Assembly: GCA_002687825.1 (NCBI GenBank)
Contig: NZBI01000012.1
Coordinates: 1-37,622, forward strand
Direction of reading: 5' to 3'
Origin: Nanobdellota archaeon
Lineage (GTDB): Archaea; Nanobdellota; Nanobdellia; SCGC-AAA011-G17; ARS1403
Length of the DNA stretch: 37,622 nucleotides
A program made the translations under genes and the position numbers. Positions 15,203-23,545 of this stretch are shown one piece after another (position 1 is the stretch's first letter; every line of letters starts with the position of its first letter). A model generated the notes under the pieces. It worked only from the letters and a program-made list of their open reading frames with translations, was not told where the DNA came from and ran no database searches.

Positions 15203-15808
15203 TCAATTAAATTTTAACTGATGTTCTTGTCTCAACAAATCTCCAAAGATTTTTTCATAAGCTTTTAAGACCTTATAAATTTGTAAGAAATAATACTCCT
15301 CTAACTCTTCATATTCTTCTTTTTCTTTTTGGTTAGCTAAATCTTGATTAATCGCTTTGACTATGTTATCCTTTTCCATTAATTTAGTTAATTCTAAAAA
15401 CCTAGAATGTAAATTTTTTAACTCCCCTATATTTAAGTCTATAAAGGATTTTTCTTCTTTATCAACTTCTTCTTTTATAGCTTTAAATTTTATATGTGCA
15501 CCATCTTTTTCCAATTTTTCTAAAGCTTCTTTTTCCTGTGATACTATTTCCAGACCTTCTAATTCACCAGATTCAAGAAGTGTTTGTATTTCCACAAGTT
15601 TATCGGTCACTTCACCATTCAAATCATGTAAATGAGACATATGCTCCGGTATCCTCTCATCGAGATGAAATAACATATTGCCACAATGTTGTATTACCAT
15701 GTCAAGGGCATGCTTTTCCTTAACTAGCCTTCCTTCTAAATTAATAAATTCCTGTACAGCTTCAATACTTTGATCCGCAAATTCTTCCATTTCATATCCT
15801 TCTTCCAT
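15203..15808 (-). CDS. Hypothetical coiled-coil protein
   Basis: This 201-residue protein is almost entirely charged and helical, with heptad-like Leu/Ile spacing from about residue 10 to 195, so a long coiled coil is expected. There is no signal peptide or membrane segment. His residues cluster near 28-62 (ALDMVIQHCGNMLFHLDERI and following). The TATA box is near 15828-15841. No family recognised. Confidence 0.6.
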   Translation of the reverse strand: MEEGYEMEEFADQSIEAVQEFINLEGRLVKEKHALDMVIQHCGNMLFHLDERIPEHMSHLHDLNGEVTDKLVEIQTLLESGELEGLEIVSQEKEALEKLEKDGAHIKFKAIKEEVDKEEKSFIDLNIGELKNLHSRFLELTKLMEKDNIVKAINQDLANQKEKEEYEELEEYYFLQIYKVLKAYEKIFGDLLRQEHQLKFN

Positions 15809-15854
15809 AATTATTAATTATAATACAAAATATATAAAAATATCTAAAAATTAA

Positions 15855-17057
15855 CTATCTATTATTATATCTAATTCTTTTATTTCTAAAACCATTTCTT
15901 CCACGTCTATGAAAATCAGGTTTCCTTTCAATCCTAGCAGCAGCAATTCTTTTAATCTTAGGCGTTATAATTTTTTCAATAACAAAAGAACGATTATCTC
16001 TTAAAACTCTTGAGAAATTATCATGATCATAATCACATAATAAATTAATAACTTTACCATCCTTTCCAGCCCTAGCAGTTCTTCCAATCCTATGTATATA
16101 ATCTGTAGAATCTTTAGGGATTTCATAATTATAAACATGAGAAACATTATCTATATCTAATCCCCTAGCAGCAACATCAGTACAAACTAAAACATGTGTC
16201 TTACCATCATTAAATTTTTTCATAATGGAACTTCTTTTATTTTGAGTCAACCCACCATGAACACCAACAGTATTTACTTTATTAGCTCTTAAACTCTTAA
16301 CAACAAAATCAGTACTTCTTCTAGTATTACAAAAAGCCATTACTAATCCAGAAGTCTCCTCCATTAACAAATGATAAAATAATGATAATTTAATATTTTT
16401 ATCAACATCATAATAAACTTGTTTTAATTTACTAGGATCAACAAATTTTCCAGCTCTAATTCTAACAGGATTAATTAAATGATTATTAGCTAATCTAGCT
16501 ATATCGGAAGATATCGTAGCCGAAAATAATAATGTTTGTCTTTCTTTAGGGCAACTTCTTATAATTTTTTCAACATCATCCCTAAAACCCATATCAAACA
16601 TTCTATCCGCTTCATCAAGAACTAATAATTTAATTTTAGATGTATTAATTGTTCTTCTATTCAAATGATCTAAAAATCTACCAGGTGTAGCAACAACTAC
16701 ATCCGCAAATTTTAAATCTTTTATTTGTGGATTAATAGAAACTCCACCATAAACACTAATAACTTTAAGATTTTTTTTATTTCCCAAATATTTCAAAACT
16801 TCTTTAACTTGTTCAGCTAATTCTCTCGTAGGTGTTAAAACTAAAGCTTGTAATCCTCTTTTAGCTTCTAAATTTTCTACAATGCCACAACCAAATGCTA
16901 ATGTTTTACCAGAACCTGTAGCAGATTCCCCAATAATATCTTTTCCTTCAATAGCGTGGGGGATTGTCTTTTCTTGAATCTCTGTAGGACTATCTATCCC
17001 AGAATCTTTTATTGATTCTAATAACTGCTTACTTAATTTTAAATCTTCAAATTTCAT
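15855..17057 (-). CDS. DEAD-box RNA helicase
   Basis: This 400-residue ATP-dependent RNA helicase has a complete motif set. Q motif: TEIQEKTIP (about 25-33). Motif I: ATGSGKT (46-52). PTREL (76-80). Motif II: DEAD (148-151). Motif III: SAT (179-181). HRIGRTARAG is near 324-333. The C-terminal tail is Arg/Asn/Gly-rich (RRGRNGFRNKRIRYNNR), as in cold-shock and ribosome-assembly helicases, and probably binds RNA non-specifically. It would unwind or remodel RNA in ribosome biogenesis or mRNA turnover. It is a single gene. Confidence 0.93.
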   Translation of the reverse strand: MKFEDLKLSKQLLESIKDSGIDSPTEIQEKTIPHAIEGKDIIGESATGSGKTLAFGCGIVENLEAKRGLQALVLTPTRELAEQVKEVLKYLGNKKNLKVISVYGGVSINPQIKDLKFADVVVATPGRFLDHLNRRTINTSKIKLLVLDEADRMFDMGFRDDVEKIIRSCPKERQTLLFSATISSDIARLANNHLINPVRIRAGKFVDPSKLKQVYYDVDKNIKLSLFYHLLMEETSGLVMAFCNTRRSTDFVVKSLRANKVNTVGVHGGLTQNKRSSIMKKFNDGKTHVLVCTDVAARGLDIDNVSHVYNYEIPKDSTDYIHRIGRTARAGKDGKVINLLCDYDHDNFSRVLRDNRSFVIEKIITPKIKRIAAARIERKPDFHRRGRNGFRNKRIRYNNR

Positions 17058-17148
17058 ATTTTTATTTCAAAGAAAAAGTAAAATGTTCAATTACTGAGCA
17101 AGTACTCTCTCATCAACACTAAATAATCAATTTTTTCAGTATATAAAG

Positions 17149-17907
17149 CTATTGTTTCAACTTGTATCCACTTCTAAACAAATAAAGAGTATAAAAGAAC
17201 GCAACTAAAGCCAAAGCTAAAACTACGAACATACTAGTAAAAACATCGCCATCACTAGTCCCCAACATACTAAATCTAAATCCATCTATCATGTAAAATA
17301 AAGGATTTATCAAACTAATTTTTTGAAAGAACTCTGGCAACAATTTAATTGAATGAAATACTCCTCCAAAAAACAATAATGGAGTAATAAAAAAAGTATT
17401 CAATATTGCCAAGTGATCAAACTTCTCAGCCCATAAAGCTACAATTAATCCAATAGAAGCAAAGAACAAAGATACAAAAAATGTAAAATACAAGTACAAC
17501 CCAATATGCTGAACTCCAACATCAATAAAGAACACAAACACTAATAAAATTAAATTAGCAATTACAAAAGCTCTTAAAATACTTCCAAACAAAAATCCTA
17601 AAACCAATTCTAAATAACTCATAGGAGCTATCAACAATTCTTGAATGTAATTAATAAATTTCCCTAAAAATAATGAACTAGAACTTTCATCAAACGAACT
17701 CATAATAATATTCATCATAATTAATCCAGGAACTAAAAACGCTAAATACGAAACTTCTCCAACTTCAAAGTTTTTACCTAAACTAAATCCAAATATAAAA
17801 ATATACAATAAAGAAGAAATTATAGGTGGCCAAATAACTTGATTAATTATTTTAATTGTTCTAAGATTCTCCCTCTTAATCAATGTTAACAAAGCTGTCC
17901 AATTCAT
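17149..17907 (-). CDS. ABC-2 type transporter permease
   Basis: This 252-residue membrane protein has about six hydrophobic segments and the ABC-2 layout. LVPGLIMMNIIMSSFDESSS in the centre and LINPLFYMIDGFRFSMLG near the C-terminus are typical family regions. It pairs with the ATPase encoded just upstream, whose stop overlaps this start by 4 nt. Together they form an exporter for an unknown substrate (drug, lipid or polysaccharide). Confidence 0.88.
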   Translation of the reverse strand: MNWTALLTLIKRENLRTIKIINQVIWPPIISSLLYIFIFGFSLGKNFEVGEVSYLAFLVPGLIMMNIIMSSFDESSSSLFLGKFINYIQELLIAPMSYLELVLGFLFGSILRAFVIANLILLVFVFFIDVGVQHIGLYLYFTFFVSLFFASIGLIVALWAEKFDHLAILNTFFITPLLFFGGVFHSIKLLPEFFQKISLINPLFYMIDGFRFSMLGTSDGDVFTSMFVVLALALVAFFYTLYLFRSGYKLKQ

Positions 17908-18797
17908 TTTTTCGTCAACCTCAAAAATATATCCTGCAAAGAATCTTTAACACTTTTAACATCTAAAACTTTTATTTTCTGTTTACTTAAATGTTCAAAA
18001 ACATCATCTAATTTATCTTTACCTTTATTCCAAACAATAATCTTATTCCCTTTAAACTCAACACAATCAATTTTTTTTATTTTACTTTTCTTATCAGTTA
18101 GAATCTCAGTATGACCCGTATCTAAATCATCTACTAAATTTTTAGTTAAATCATTAGCAATTATTTTTCCATCATTAACAATACAAGTTTTATTACATAA
18201 TTTTTCAATCTCATCTATATAGTGGGATGTTAAAAGAATAGTAACTCCTTGTTTATTTATCTCAGCTAAATATTTATGAATCTCTAATCTTAATTCCACA
18301 TCAACTCCCGCAGTAGGCTCATCCAATATCAATAATTTTGGCTTATGAACTAAAGCTCTAGCTAAAGTTAATCTCCTCTTCATTCCACCACTTAATTTTC
18401 TAAAATCAACTTCTTTCTTCCCATCTAACTTAAATTGTTTTAATAATAATTTAACTCTAGGCATTATTTTTCCTTTAGGAATTCCATAATAACCCGCTTG
18501 ATACACTAAAACATCTTCAATATTCAAATAAGGATCAAAATTATATTCTTGCGGAGCAATACCAATTAAACTCCTAGCATCTCTAAAATCTTTTTTATTA
18601 TCTTTTCCAAAAACTTCTATTTCACCTTTACTAAACTTAGCCAACCCAATTACACAATTAAGAGTAGTAGTCTTTCCAGCACCATTAGGTCCTAAAAATC
18701 CAAAAAAATCTCCTTCCTCAACATCAAAACTTACACCATCCACAGCTTTCACATTTGGATAACTTTTATGTAAATTTTTAATAGATAAAGCTTTCAT
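17904..18797 (-). CDS. ABC-2 transporter ATP-binding protein
   Basis: This 297-residue ATPase has Walker A LGPNGAGKTTT (about 35-45), signature LSGGMKRR (about 134-141) and Walker B LLILDEPTAGVD (about 154-165), then H-loop TSHYIDE. The C-terminal domain past about 215 (DDLDTGHTEIL and following) is typical of DrrA/CcmA-like exporters. It drives the ABC-2 permease encoded next in the operon (4-nt ATGA overlap). A TATA-like AATTTAAAAACC lies near 18820-18830. Confidence 0.92.
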   Translation of the reverse strand: MKALSIKNLHKSYPNVKAVDGVSFDVEEGDFFGFLGPNGAGKTTTLNCVIGLAKFSKGEIEVFGKDNKKDFRDARSLIGIAPQEYNFDPYLNIEDVLVYQAGYYGIPKGKIMPRVKLLLKQFKLDGKKEVDFRKLSGGMKRRLTLARALVHKPKLLILDEPTAGVDVELRLEIHKYLAEINKQGVTILLTSHYIDEIEKLCNKTCIVNDGKIIANDLTKNLVDDLDTGHTEILTDKKSKIKKIDCVEFKGNKIIVWNKGKDKLDDVFEHLSKQKIKVLDVKSVKDSLQDIFLRLTKK

Positions 18798-18836
18798 TTT
18801 AATTTAGACAAATATTGAATTTAAAAACCTATGGAA

Positions 18837-19385
18837 TCAAAAGGGAAGACTACTAAAAGCTAAAATAATAGCCAAAAAGAAAAGTCCTGTGATTATTGCT
18901 CCAAGAACTAAAACTAACGCGAGAAGAATATTAATTAAAAATAATTTCTTTAAAGGCTTCTCAGGTATATTTTTTCTAGATTTCCTATAACCTATAATAG
19001 CTAAAACTAAAGCGATAATATTCAAAATAACTTGTCCTCTAAAGATAGAAAAATCGAACATTTTTAGTAGAGAAAGTCCTCCTCCAGAAACAGCTCCACT
19101 CATAAAAAGAATTAGAAAAACAAAATTAAAAAATAATGTTGAGTAAACAAGTTTTGGATATTTTAGTTCTCCATTTTTTTTACCCTTATAATCTTCAATC
19201 AAAGAATGAAAATAAGAAAATAAAAACCCAGCAGCTAATGAAGTTACAATAATGAATATAACAGAAATAATATCGATTGGAGGAACCGCATTTCTCCCCC
19301 ACGAATATTCCACAGTATAAATTGAAATAAAAACAAGGATAGTAACAATTACAGAAGTTAATACTCCCTTTAATATCGTATTCAT
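18837..19385 (-). CDS. Hypothetical membrane protein, about five segments
   Basis: The 182-residue protein is strongly hydrophobic, with segments near 8-27, 38-60, 78-100, 115-132 and 150-178. A basic loop (YRKSRKNIPEKPLKK) separates the last two. No family recognised. TATA-like GTTATTTAAAAAC lies about 25 nt upstream of the ATG. Confidence 0.6.
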   Translation of the reverse strand: MNTILKGVLTSVIVTILVFISIYTVEYSWGRNAVPPIDIISVIFIIVTSLAAGFLFSYFHSLIEDYKGKKNGELKYPKLVYSTLFFNFVFLILFMSGAVSGGGLSLLKMFDFSIFRGQVILNIIALVLAIIGYRKSRKNIPEKPLKKLFLINILLALVLVLGAIITGLFFLAIILAFSSLPF

Positions 19386-19416
19386 ATAATTAAAATTGAT
19401 CTAGTTATTTAAAAAC

Positions 19417-19800
19417 CTACCCAAAATAAGCATCTAAAGAATAAATACCACTACCTAAAACAATTAACACAATCAAAGAACTAATACTAACAAAATTAAT
19501 CTCCCATCCATCAACAAATTTTAAACTTTTAACAAATTTTCTATGATAAATACCTTGAACCATAACTGCAGCCATTAAAAGAGCAATTCCTCTACTACCT
19601 AAACCTAAAATCATTAATATTCCTCCAAAAAACTCTACAATTATAATAAACCAAGCAAATAATATCCCTGGTTTATAATTTAATTTATCCAACCACTTAG
19701 CTATATCGTTAGGATCTAAAAATTTTTTAAACCCATGTTTTATAAAAAAACCACCCATCATTACTCTAACAATTAGCAACACAACATCTAAATTAGCCAT
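19417..19800 (-). CDS. DoxX family membrane protein
   Basis: This 127-residue, four-segment membrane protein has the DoxX opening: LLIVRVMMGGFFIKHGFKKF (about 8-27). The Gly-rich second and third segments include FFGGILMILGLGSRGIALLMA. The family has been linked to quinol oxidase subunits and redox or membrane-stress functions, but the activity of stand-alone members is unclear. Length is normal. It is divergent from the L21e operon, and its own TATA (ATTATATATAATA) lies near 19821-19833. Confidence 0.8.
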   Translation of the reverse strand: MANLDVVLLIVRVMMGGFFIKHGFKKFLDPNDIAKWLDKLNYKPGILFAWFIIIVEFFGGILMILGLGSRGIALLMAAVMVQGIYHRKFVKSLKFVDGWEINFVSISSLIVLIVLGSGIYSLDAYFG

Positions 19801-19820
19801 TATGTCTTTACACCTTCTCT

Positions 19821-19859
19821 ATTATATATAATTTACTAAACAAAAAGCTTTTTAAATAA
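19821..19859. promoter_or_regulatory. Divergent promoters, DoxX and L21e operon
   Basis: ATTATATATAATA at 19821-19833 is about 25 nt from the minus-strand DoxX start. TTTTTAAATA at about 19849-19859 is about 24 nt from the plus-strand L21e start. Both spacings fit leaderless transcripts. Confidence 0.55.
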
Positions 19860-19878
19860 AAATATACCTAAAAAGTCT

Positions 19879-20178
19879 ATGAAAAGAACAGGTACAGCTA
19901 GAAGGAAAACTCGAAGTTTATTCAAGAAAAACATCAAAACTAAGGGTAAAATAAGCATAAGAAACTACTTACAAACCTTTAAAGACGGTGAAAAAGTACT
20001 ATTAAAAGCTGAACCAGCAAAACAAAACGGTATGTACTTCAGAAGATTTCATGGAATGACAGGAGAAATCATAGGAAAACAAGGTACAAACTACAAAATC
20101 AAATTAAAAGATAAAAACGCAATAAAACAATTAATCGTACACCCAGTACACCTAAGAAAATGTCAAACGAAAAAGTAA
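19879..20178 (+). CDS. rpl21e: 50S ribosomal protein L21e (eL21)
   Basis: The 99-residue basic protein matches eL21. GTARRKTRSLFKK is at the N-terminus, YLQTFKDGEKVLLKAEPAKQ is central, and FHGMTGEIIGKQGTNYKIK matches the KOW-like end. eL21 binds 23S rRNA near 5S rRNA in the large subunit. The stop lies 19 nt inside the next gene (rpoF), giving a coupled L21e-rpoF-DUF655 cluster, a standard archaeal arrangement. Confidence 0.93.
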   Translation: MKRTGTARRKTRSLFKKNIKTKGKISIRNYLQTFKDGEKVLLKAEPAKQNGMYFRRFHGMTGEIIGKQGTNYKIKLKDKNAIKQLIVHPVHLRKCQTKK

Positions 20179-20513
20179 TTCAGGAAAGACCAATCACTAT
20201 GGTCGAATTAGCTAATGATTTAGCTAAATTAGAAAAGGATCAAAAGGAATTAAACTTTAGATCAAACAAAGCTAAAACTTATCTAAATCATTTCACTAAA
20301 ATAACAATTAAAGACGTAAAAGAAATTACTAAAAAAATACAAGCTTTAGAAATACCTAGACTAAAAGACAGACAAATAGTTAAAGTAATAGACACTTTAC
20401 CTAAAGATATAGATGATTTACGCATGGTTTTCGTTGGTGAAACAACTACTGTAAATGAGGAAAACATGAAGAAAATCTTAGATGTAGTGAAAGAATATGC
20501 AAAGAAGAAATAA
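20160..20513 (+). CDS. rpoF: RNA polymerase subunit Rpo4 (RpoF)
   Basis: The 117-residue protein matches archaeal Rpb4/RpoF. It has a helical N-terminus (PITMVELANDLAK and following) and a C-terminal HRDC-like bundle ending PKDIDDLRMVFVGE...KKILDVVKEYAKKK. With Rpo7 it forms the stalk that binds RNA and helps initiation and elongation. The start overlaps the end of L21e by 19 nt; position between L21e and DUF655 confirms the call. Confidence 0.9.
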   Translation: MSNEKVIQERPITMVELANDLAKLEKDQKELNFRSNKAKTYLNHFTKITIKDVKEITKKIQALEIPRLKDRQIVKVIDTLPKDIDDLRMVFVGETTTVNEENMKKILDVVKEYAKKK

Positions 20514-20530
20514 AACTATTGGAGCACAAA

Positions 20531-21094
20531 ATGATGAATCAACCTGTAAGAGAGGAAGTAGTAATAATTTTAGACTTCCTACCTCATGGATATCCGTTCG
20601 ATACCAGACCTATGCACCAAAAGACACCAATAGTGCAAGCTTTAGGTAAAAATCATTTTACATTATTAGAACTAGTTCCTAAAAAAGAAGTTTTTCTCCA
20701 ACCCTATGAAGAAGTTTATATTGGTGAAGGTAAAAGAGATAAGATCCATCATATAATCGGCAGACTAGATATGGGTAAATTAACTCAAACTGCTAAAATG
20801 GAAGTAGAAGCTGTCTTAAAGGATGTAGTAGAAAAAAATGAATCTAGATTTGTAGAGTTTTTCAACAAAGCAGGTCCTATCAACACAAGAAGACATCAAA
20901 TTGAATTATTACCTGGAGTCGGAAAAAAACACATGTGGGAAATAATCGAAATAAGAAAGGAACAAGAGTTCAAAGATTTAGCTGATATTAAAAAGAGAGT
21001 TAAGTTAATGCCAGATCCAAAGAAAACCATAATCAAAAGAATAATTATGGAATTGAACAATGAGGACAAATATAAGCTGTTTTCAGGCGTATGA
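20531..21094 (+). CDS. DUF655 HhH protein, archaeal RNA-associated
   Basis: The protein (187 residues from this ATG) has the DUF655 layout: LDFLPHGYPFD near the start, then VYIGEGKRDKIHHIIGR. A helix-hairpin-helix, LLPGVGKKHMWEIIEIRK, lies near 128-145. The family lies next to rpoF and ksgA in many archaea and is thought to bind nucleic acid. ksgA is absent here. A frame-compatible TTG lies 12 nt upstream, but the ATG at 20531 follows GGAG with good spacing and gives MMNQPVREEV, so I choose it. Confidence 0.85.
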   Translation: MMNQPVREEVVIILDFLPHGYPFDTRPMHQKTPIVQALGKNHFTLLELVPKKEVFLQPYEEVYIGEGKRDKIHHIIGRLDMGKLTQTAKMEVEAVLKDVVEKNESRFVEFFNKAGPINTRRHQIELLPGVGKKHMWEIIEIRKEQEFKDLADIKKRVKLMPDPKKTIIKRIIMELNNEDKYKLFSGV

Positions 21095-21098
21095 AAAA

Positions 21099-21108
21099 CT
21101 TTTTAAAC
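21099..21108 (+). promoter_or_regulatory. TATA-like element before S13
   Basis: CTTTTTAAAC lies about 30 nt upstream of the S13 ATG, immediately after the DUF655 stop. It could start a separate S13-S4 transcript. Confidence 0.4.
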
Positions 21109-21135
21109 ACTTATTCTTGTTAATTTTTTAATAAA

Positions 21136-21609
21136 ATGCCAGACGATATAACACAAAACAAAGATTTCAGACATATTGTTAGATTAGCAGAAGCTGACTT
21201 AAAAGGTGAAAAAACTTTATTACCTTCTTTAAGAAGAGTTAAAGGAGTAGGCTTTTCATTCGCTAATGCGATTTGTACTGTAACAAACATCCCGATAAAT
21301 AAACAAGTTGGGATTTTAACAGATGAAGAAATAAAGAGTTTAGAAAAAGCAATTAAAAATCCTTTAGAACACAAAATTCCTAAATGGTTATACAATAGAA
21401 AAAAAGATTTAGAAACAGGAGAAGATAAACACTTAACATCTTCAGATTTAAAATTACAAAAAGAATTTGATATTAAACATCTTAAAAAAATAAAATGTTA
21501 TAGGGGAGTTAGACACTCTTCAGGATTGCCAGTTAGAGGACAAAGAACAAGAGGAAACTTCAGACATGGAAAAACAATCGGAGTAAGAAAGAAAGGAGTT
21601 CAAAAATAA
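21136..21609 (+). CDS. rps13: 30S ribosomal protein S13 (uS13)
   Basis: The 157-residue protein shows the archaeal/eukaryotic uS13 features. FRHIVRLAEADLKGEK is N-terminal, the helix-two-turn-helix region is RRVKGVGFSFANAIC, and the C-terminus is YRGVRHSSGLPVRGQRTR. That tail contacts 16S rRNA and tRNA in the head of the small subunit. The S4 gene starts one base after the stop. Gene order S13-S4-S11-rpoD is the archaeal alpha-operon-like cluster. Confidence 0.95.
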   Translation: MPDDITQNKDFRHIVRLAEADLKGEKTLLPSLRRVKGVGFSFANAICTVTNIPINKQVGILTDEEIKSLEKAIKNPLEHKIPKWLYNRKKDLETGEDKHLTSSDLKLQKEFDIKHLKKIKCYRGVRHSSGLPVRGQRTRGNFRHGKTIGVRKKGVQK

Positions 21610-21610
21610 A

Positions 21611-22342
21611 ATGGGCAGTCCAAAGAAACCAAAGAAAAAATATAAAAAACCGTTACAAATCTGGCAAAGCGATTTAATTGAAGAACAGAAAGAGTTAATT
21701 AAGGAATACGGATTAAAAAATAAAAAAGAAATTTGGAAAGCAGAAGGATTTCTAAAAACAGTAAGGAACCAAGCAAAAGTTCTAACTGCAGCTAAATCAG
21801 AACAAGCAACAAAAGAAAAAAAACAACTAGTTGACAAATTAATCAAACTAGGTTTAATCCCTCCATCATCTCAATTAGATACTGTTCTAAGTTTAGATAT
21901 TAAAAGCATTTTAGACAGAAGATTACAAACTGTAGTTTTTAAAAAAGGTTTAGCAAAAAGCATTAGACAAGCTAGACAATTCATCGCACATGGGCACGTA
22001 GCATTAAAAGAAGAAAAAATTAATGTTCCTTCTTACCTAGTTCCTCTAGATTTAGAAAATAAAATCACTTTCAATCCAGCTTCTATAATGTCAAACGATC
22101 AACATCCAGAAAGGGCAAAAGAAGCTTCAAAAAGAGAAGATAAAGATAAAAAAGAAAGAAGTGACGAAACAGATATTTTCGCTGGAGATAAGACAACAGC
22201 AATTCCAGTTACAAAAGCTCCAGAGGTAAATCCGCAAACACCACCTACTGAAACTAAAGAAGTAAAAAAAGTTGACGAAGCAACACCAACTGAAAATAAA
22301 ACAAGAGAAAATGAAGATAAGTCCGCTGGCAAAGCAGATTAA
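21611..22342 (+). CDS. rps4: 30S ribosomal protein S4 with long tail (uS4)
   Basis: The first ~165 residues match archaeal uS4. MGSPKKPKKKYKKPL and the Trp-rich segment come first, then the S4 RNA-binding domain SILDRRLQTVVFKKGLAKSI...RQFIAHGHVAL, which nucleates the 30S body. Residues about 165-243 are an extra tail rich in Lys, Glu, Asp, Thr and Pro with no predicted fold. This makes the protein longer than typical archaeal S4 (about 160-190 residues). The tail stays in frame up to a normal stop, and the next gene has its own TATA, so it is not a misread fusion. Confidence 0.92.
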   Translation: MGSPKKPKKKYKKPLQIWQSDLIEEQKELIKEYGLKNKKEIWKAEGFLKTVRNQAKVLTAAKSEQATKEKKQLVDKLIKLGLIPPSSQLDTVLSLDIKSILDRRLQTVVFKKGLAKSIRQARQFIAHGHVALKEEKINVPSYLVPLDLENKITFNPASIMSNDQHPERAKEASKREDKDKKERSDETDIFAGDKTTAIPVTKAPEVNPQTPPTETKEVKKVDEATPTENKTRENEDKSAGKAD

Positions 22343-22352
22343 CTTTATAAAC
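22343..22352 (+). promoter_or_regulatory. TATA box before S11
   Basis: CTTTATAAAC is about 24 nt upstream of the S11 ATG and overlaps the S4 stop codon region. It suggests a separate leaderless S11-rpoD transcript. Confidence 0.5.
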
Positions 22353-22373
22353 ACTTAAAATAAGAAATATAAA

Positions 22374-22778
22374 ATGGCATACGACAAAAGAAAAGTTAGA
22401 TGGGGAATCGCTCATATATATGCTAGTTACAACAACACAATAATTCACATTACAGACATTACAGGTTCAGAAACAATAGCAAGAACGTCTGGAGGAATGG
22501 TTGTTAAATCAGACAGATTAGAATCATCTCCAACAGCAGCAATGGCAGCAGCAAAAATGGCAGCTGAACAATGCAAAGAAAAAGGAATTTCAGGATTAAT
22601 GATTAAAGTAAAAGCACCAGGGGGAAGTAACGGACCAATGAATGCAGGTCCAGGAGCTCAAGCTGCAATTAGATCTTTATCTAGATCAGGATTAAGGGTT
22701 GGAACAATTGAAGATGTAACTCCTACACCACATGATGGAACAAGAAAAAAAGGCGGGAAAAGAGGTAGGAGACCATAA
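22374..22778 (+). CDS. rps11: 30S ribosomal protein S11 (uS11)
   Basis: The 134-residue protein is a clear uS11. [22 protein letters not shown] is N-terminal, [21 protein letters not shown] is central, and [20 protein letters not shown] is the conserved end on the platform of the small subunit near the mRNA exit. Its TAA is immediately followed by the rpoD ATG. Confidence 0.96.
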   Translation: MAYDKRKVRWGIAHIYASYNNTIIHITDITGSETIARTSGGMVVKSDRLESSPTAAMAAAKMAAEQCKEKGISGLMIKVKAPGGSNGPMNAGPGAQAAIRSLSRSGLRVGTIEDVTPTPHDGTRKKGGKRGRRP

Positions 22779-23456
22779 ATGCAATTAAAATTATTAAAGA
22801 AAGAAGAACTTAAAACAACATTCATAATCAAAGAAACAGAACCTTACATAGTTAACGCTTTAAGAAGAATGGTTCTAGAAGAAGTGCCATCAATGGCAAT
22901 TGAAGAAGTTACATTTGTGAAAAATCAATCTGCTTTATATGATGAAATAGTTTCTCATAGAATGGGTTTAATTCCATTAACTACAGACTTAAAATCTTAC
23001 AACTTACCAGATGATTGTAAATGTAAGGGAAAAGGATGTGCAAGATGCGAATTAAAATTAGTTTTAGAAGCAAAAGGTCCATGCACAGTTTTATCAGAAA
23101 ACTTAAAATCAAAAGATCCAAAAATAAAACCAGCATTCCCAGACATGCCAATAACTAAACTATTGAAAGGACAAACTTTACAATTGGAAGCTACAGCTAG
23201 ACTAGGAAAAGGAAAACAACATGCAAAATTCGCTCCAGGACTAGCTTATTATAAATCTTTACCAATATTAACTGCAGAAAATGCAGATTTAAAGAAATTA
23301 CAAGAAAAATGTAAGAACTTAACAGTAAAAGGTAAAAATTTAGAAGTTAAAGATCTAAACGAATGGACAGAAGCTGACGAACAAACATGCGAAGAACATG
23401 GAGTTAAAGTCGAATATTCAGATACAGATTTTGTTTTCATACTAGAATCTTGGTGA
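22779..23456 (+). CDS. rpoD: RNA polymerase subunit Rpo3 (RpoD), in-frame UGA near end
   Basis: 225 residues up to a UGA at 23454-23456. The alpha/Rpb3-type dimerisation domain is present (NALRRMVLEEVPSMAIEEV, about 25-43). A four-Cys segment CKCKGKGCARC (about 79-89) could hold an Fe-S cluster, and the second dimerisation part reaches FVFILESW. Archaeal homologues normally continue ESW/F-G-x-L, and the codon at the Gly place here is UGA. The same frame then stays open for 27 more codons (23457-23537), reading QLDASKILTSAVDLF...LMK before TAA, as the family end should. The subunit pairs with Rpo11, partly through this tail. Whether the UGA is read through, a mutation or an assembly error cannot be told from sequence. 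Confidence 0.93.
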   Translation: MQLKLLKKEELKTTFIIKETEPYIVNALRRMVLEEVPSMAIEEVTFVKNQSALYDEIVSHRMGLIPLTTDLKSYNLPDDCKCKGKGCARCELKLVLEAKGPCTVLSENLKSKDPKIKPAFPDMPITKLLKGQTLQLEATARLGKGKQHAKFAPGLAYYKSLPILTAENADLKKLQEKCKNLTVKGKNLEVKDLNEWTEADEQTCEEHGVKVEYSDTDFVFILESW

Positions 23457-23540
23457 CAATTAGATGCAAGCAAAATTTTAACTTCAGCAGTTGATTTATT
23501 CAATTCAAAATTAAAAGAATTTGATAAATTAATGAAATAA
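23454..23540 (+). other. Post-UGA continuation of rpoD
   Basis: UGA followed by CAA, then an open frame of 27 codons to TAA at 23538-23540. Its sequence (helical, L-x-x-K-L-x-E-F pattern) matches what the C-terminal helix of archaeal Rpo3 should look like. It has no start codon giving a separate protein of any length. Confidence 0.75.
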
Positions 23541-23545
23541 TACTC

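Noticed and set aside
17058-17148. Possible C/D box RNA (TTGATGA on the minus strand) between the helicase and ABC genes
   Set aside because: No D box (CTGA) follows at a suitable distance on the same strand.
23454-23456. UGA reassigned to glycine genome-wide
   Set aside because: S9 ends exactly at its invariant KSYR followed by UGA, and several genes end in ATGA overlaps, so UGA works as a normal stop here.
23454-23540. Selenocysteine insertion in rpoD
   Set aside because: The position is normally Gly, rpoD is not a selenoprotein family, and no selenocysteine-insertion-like stem-loop was evident just downstream.
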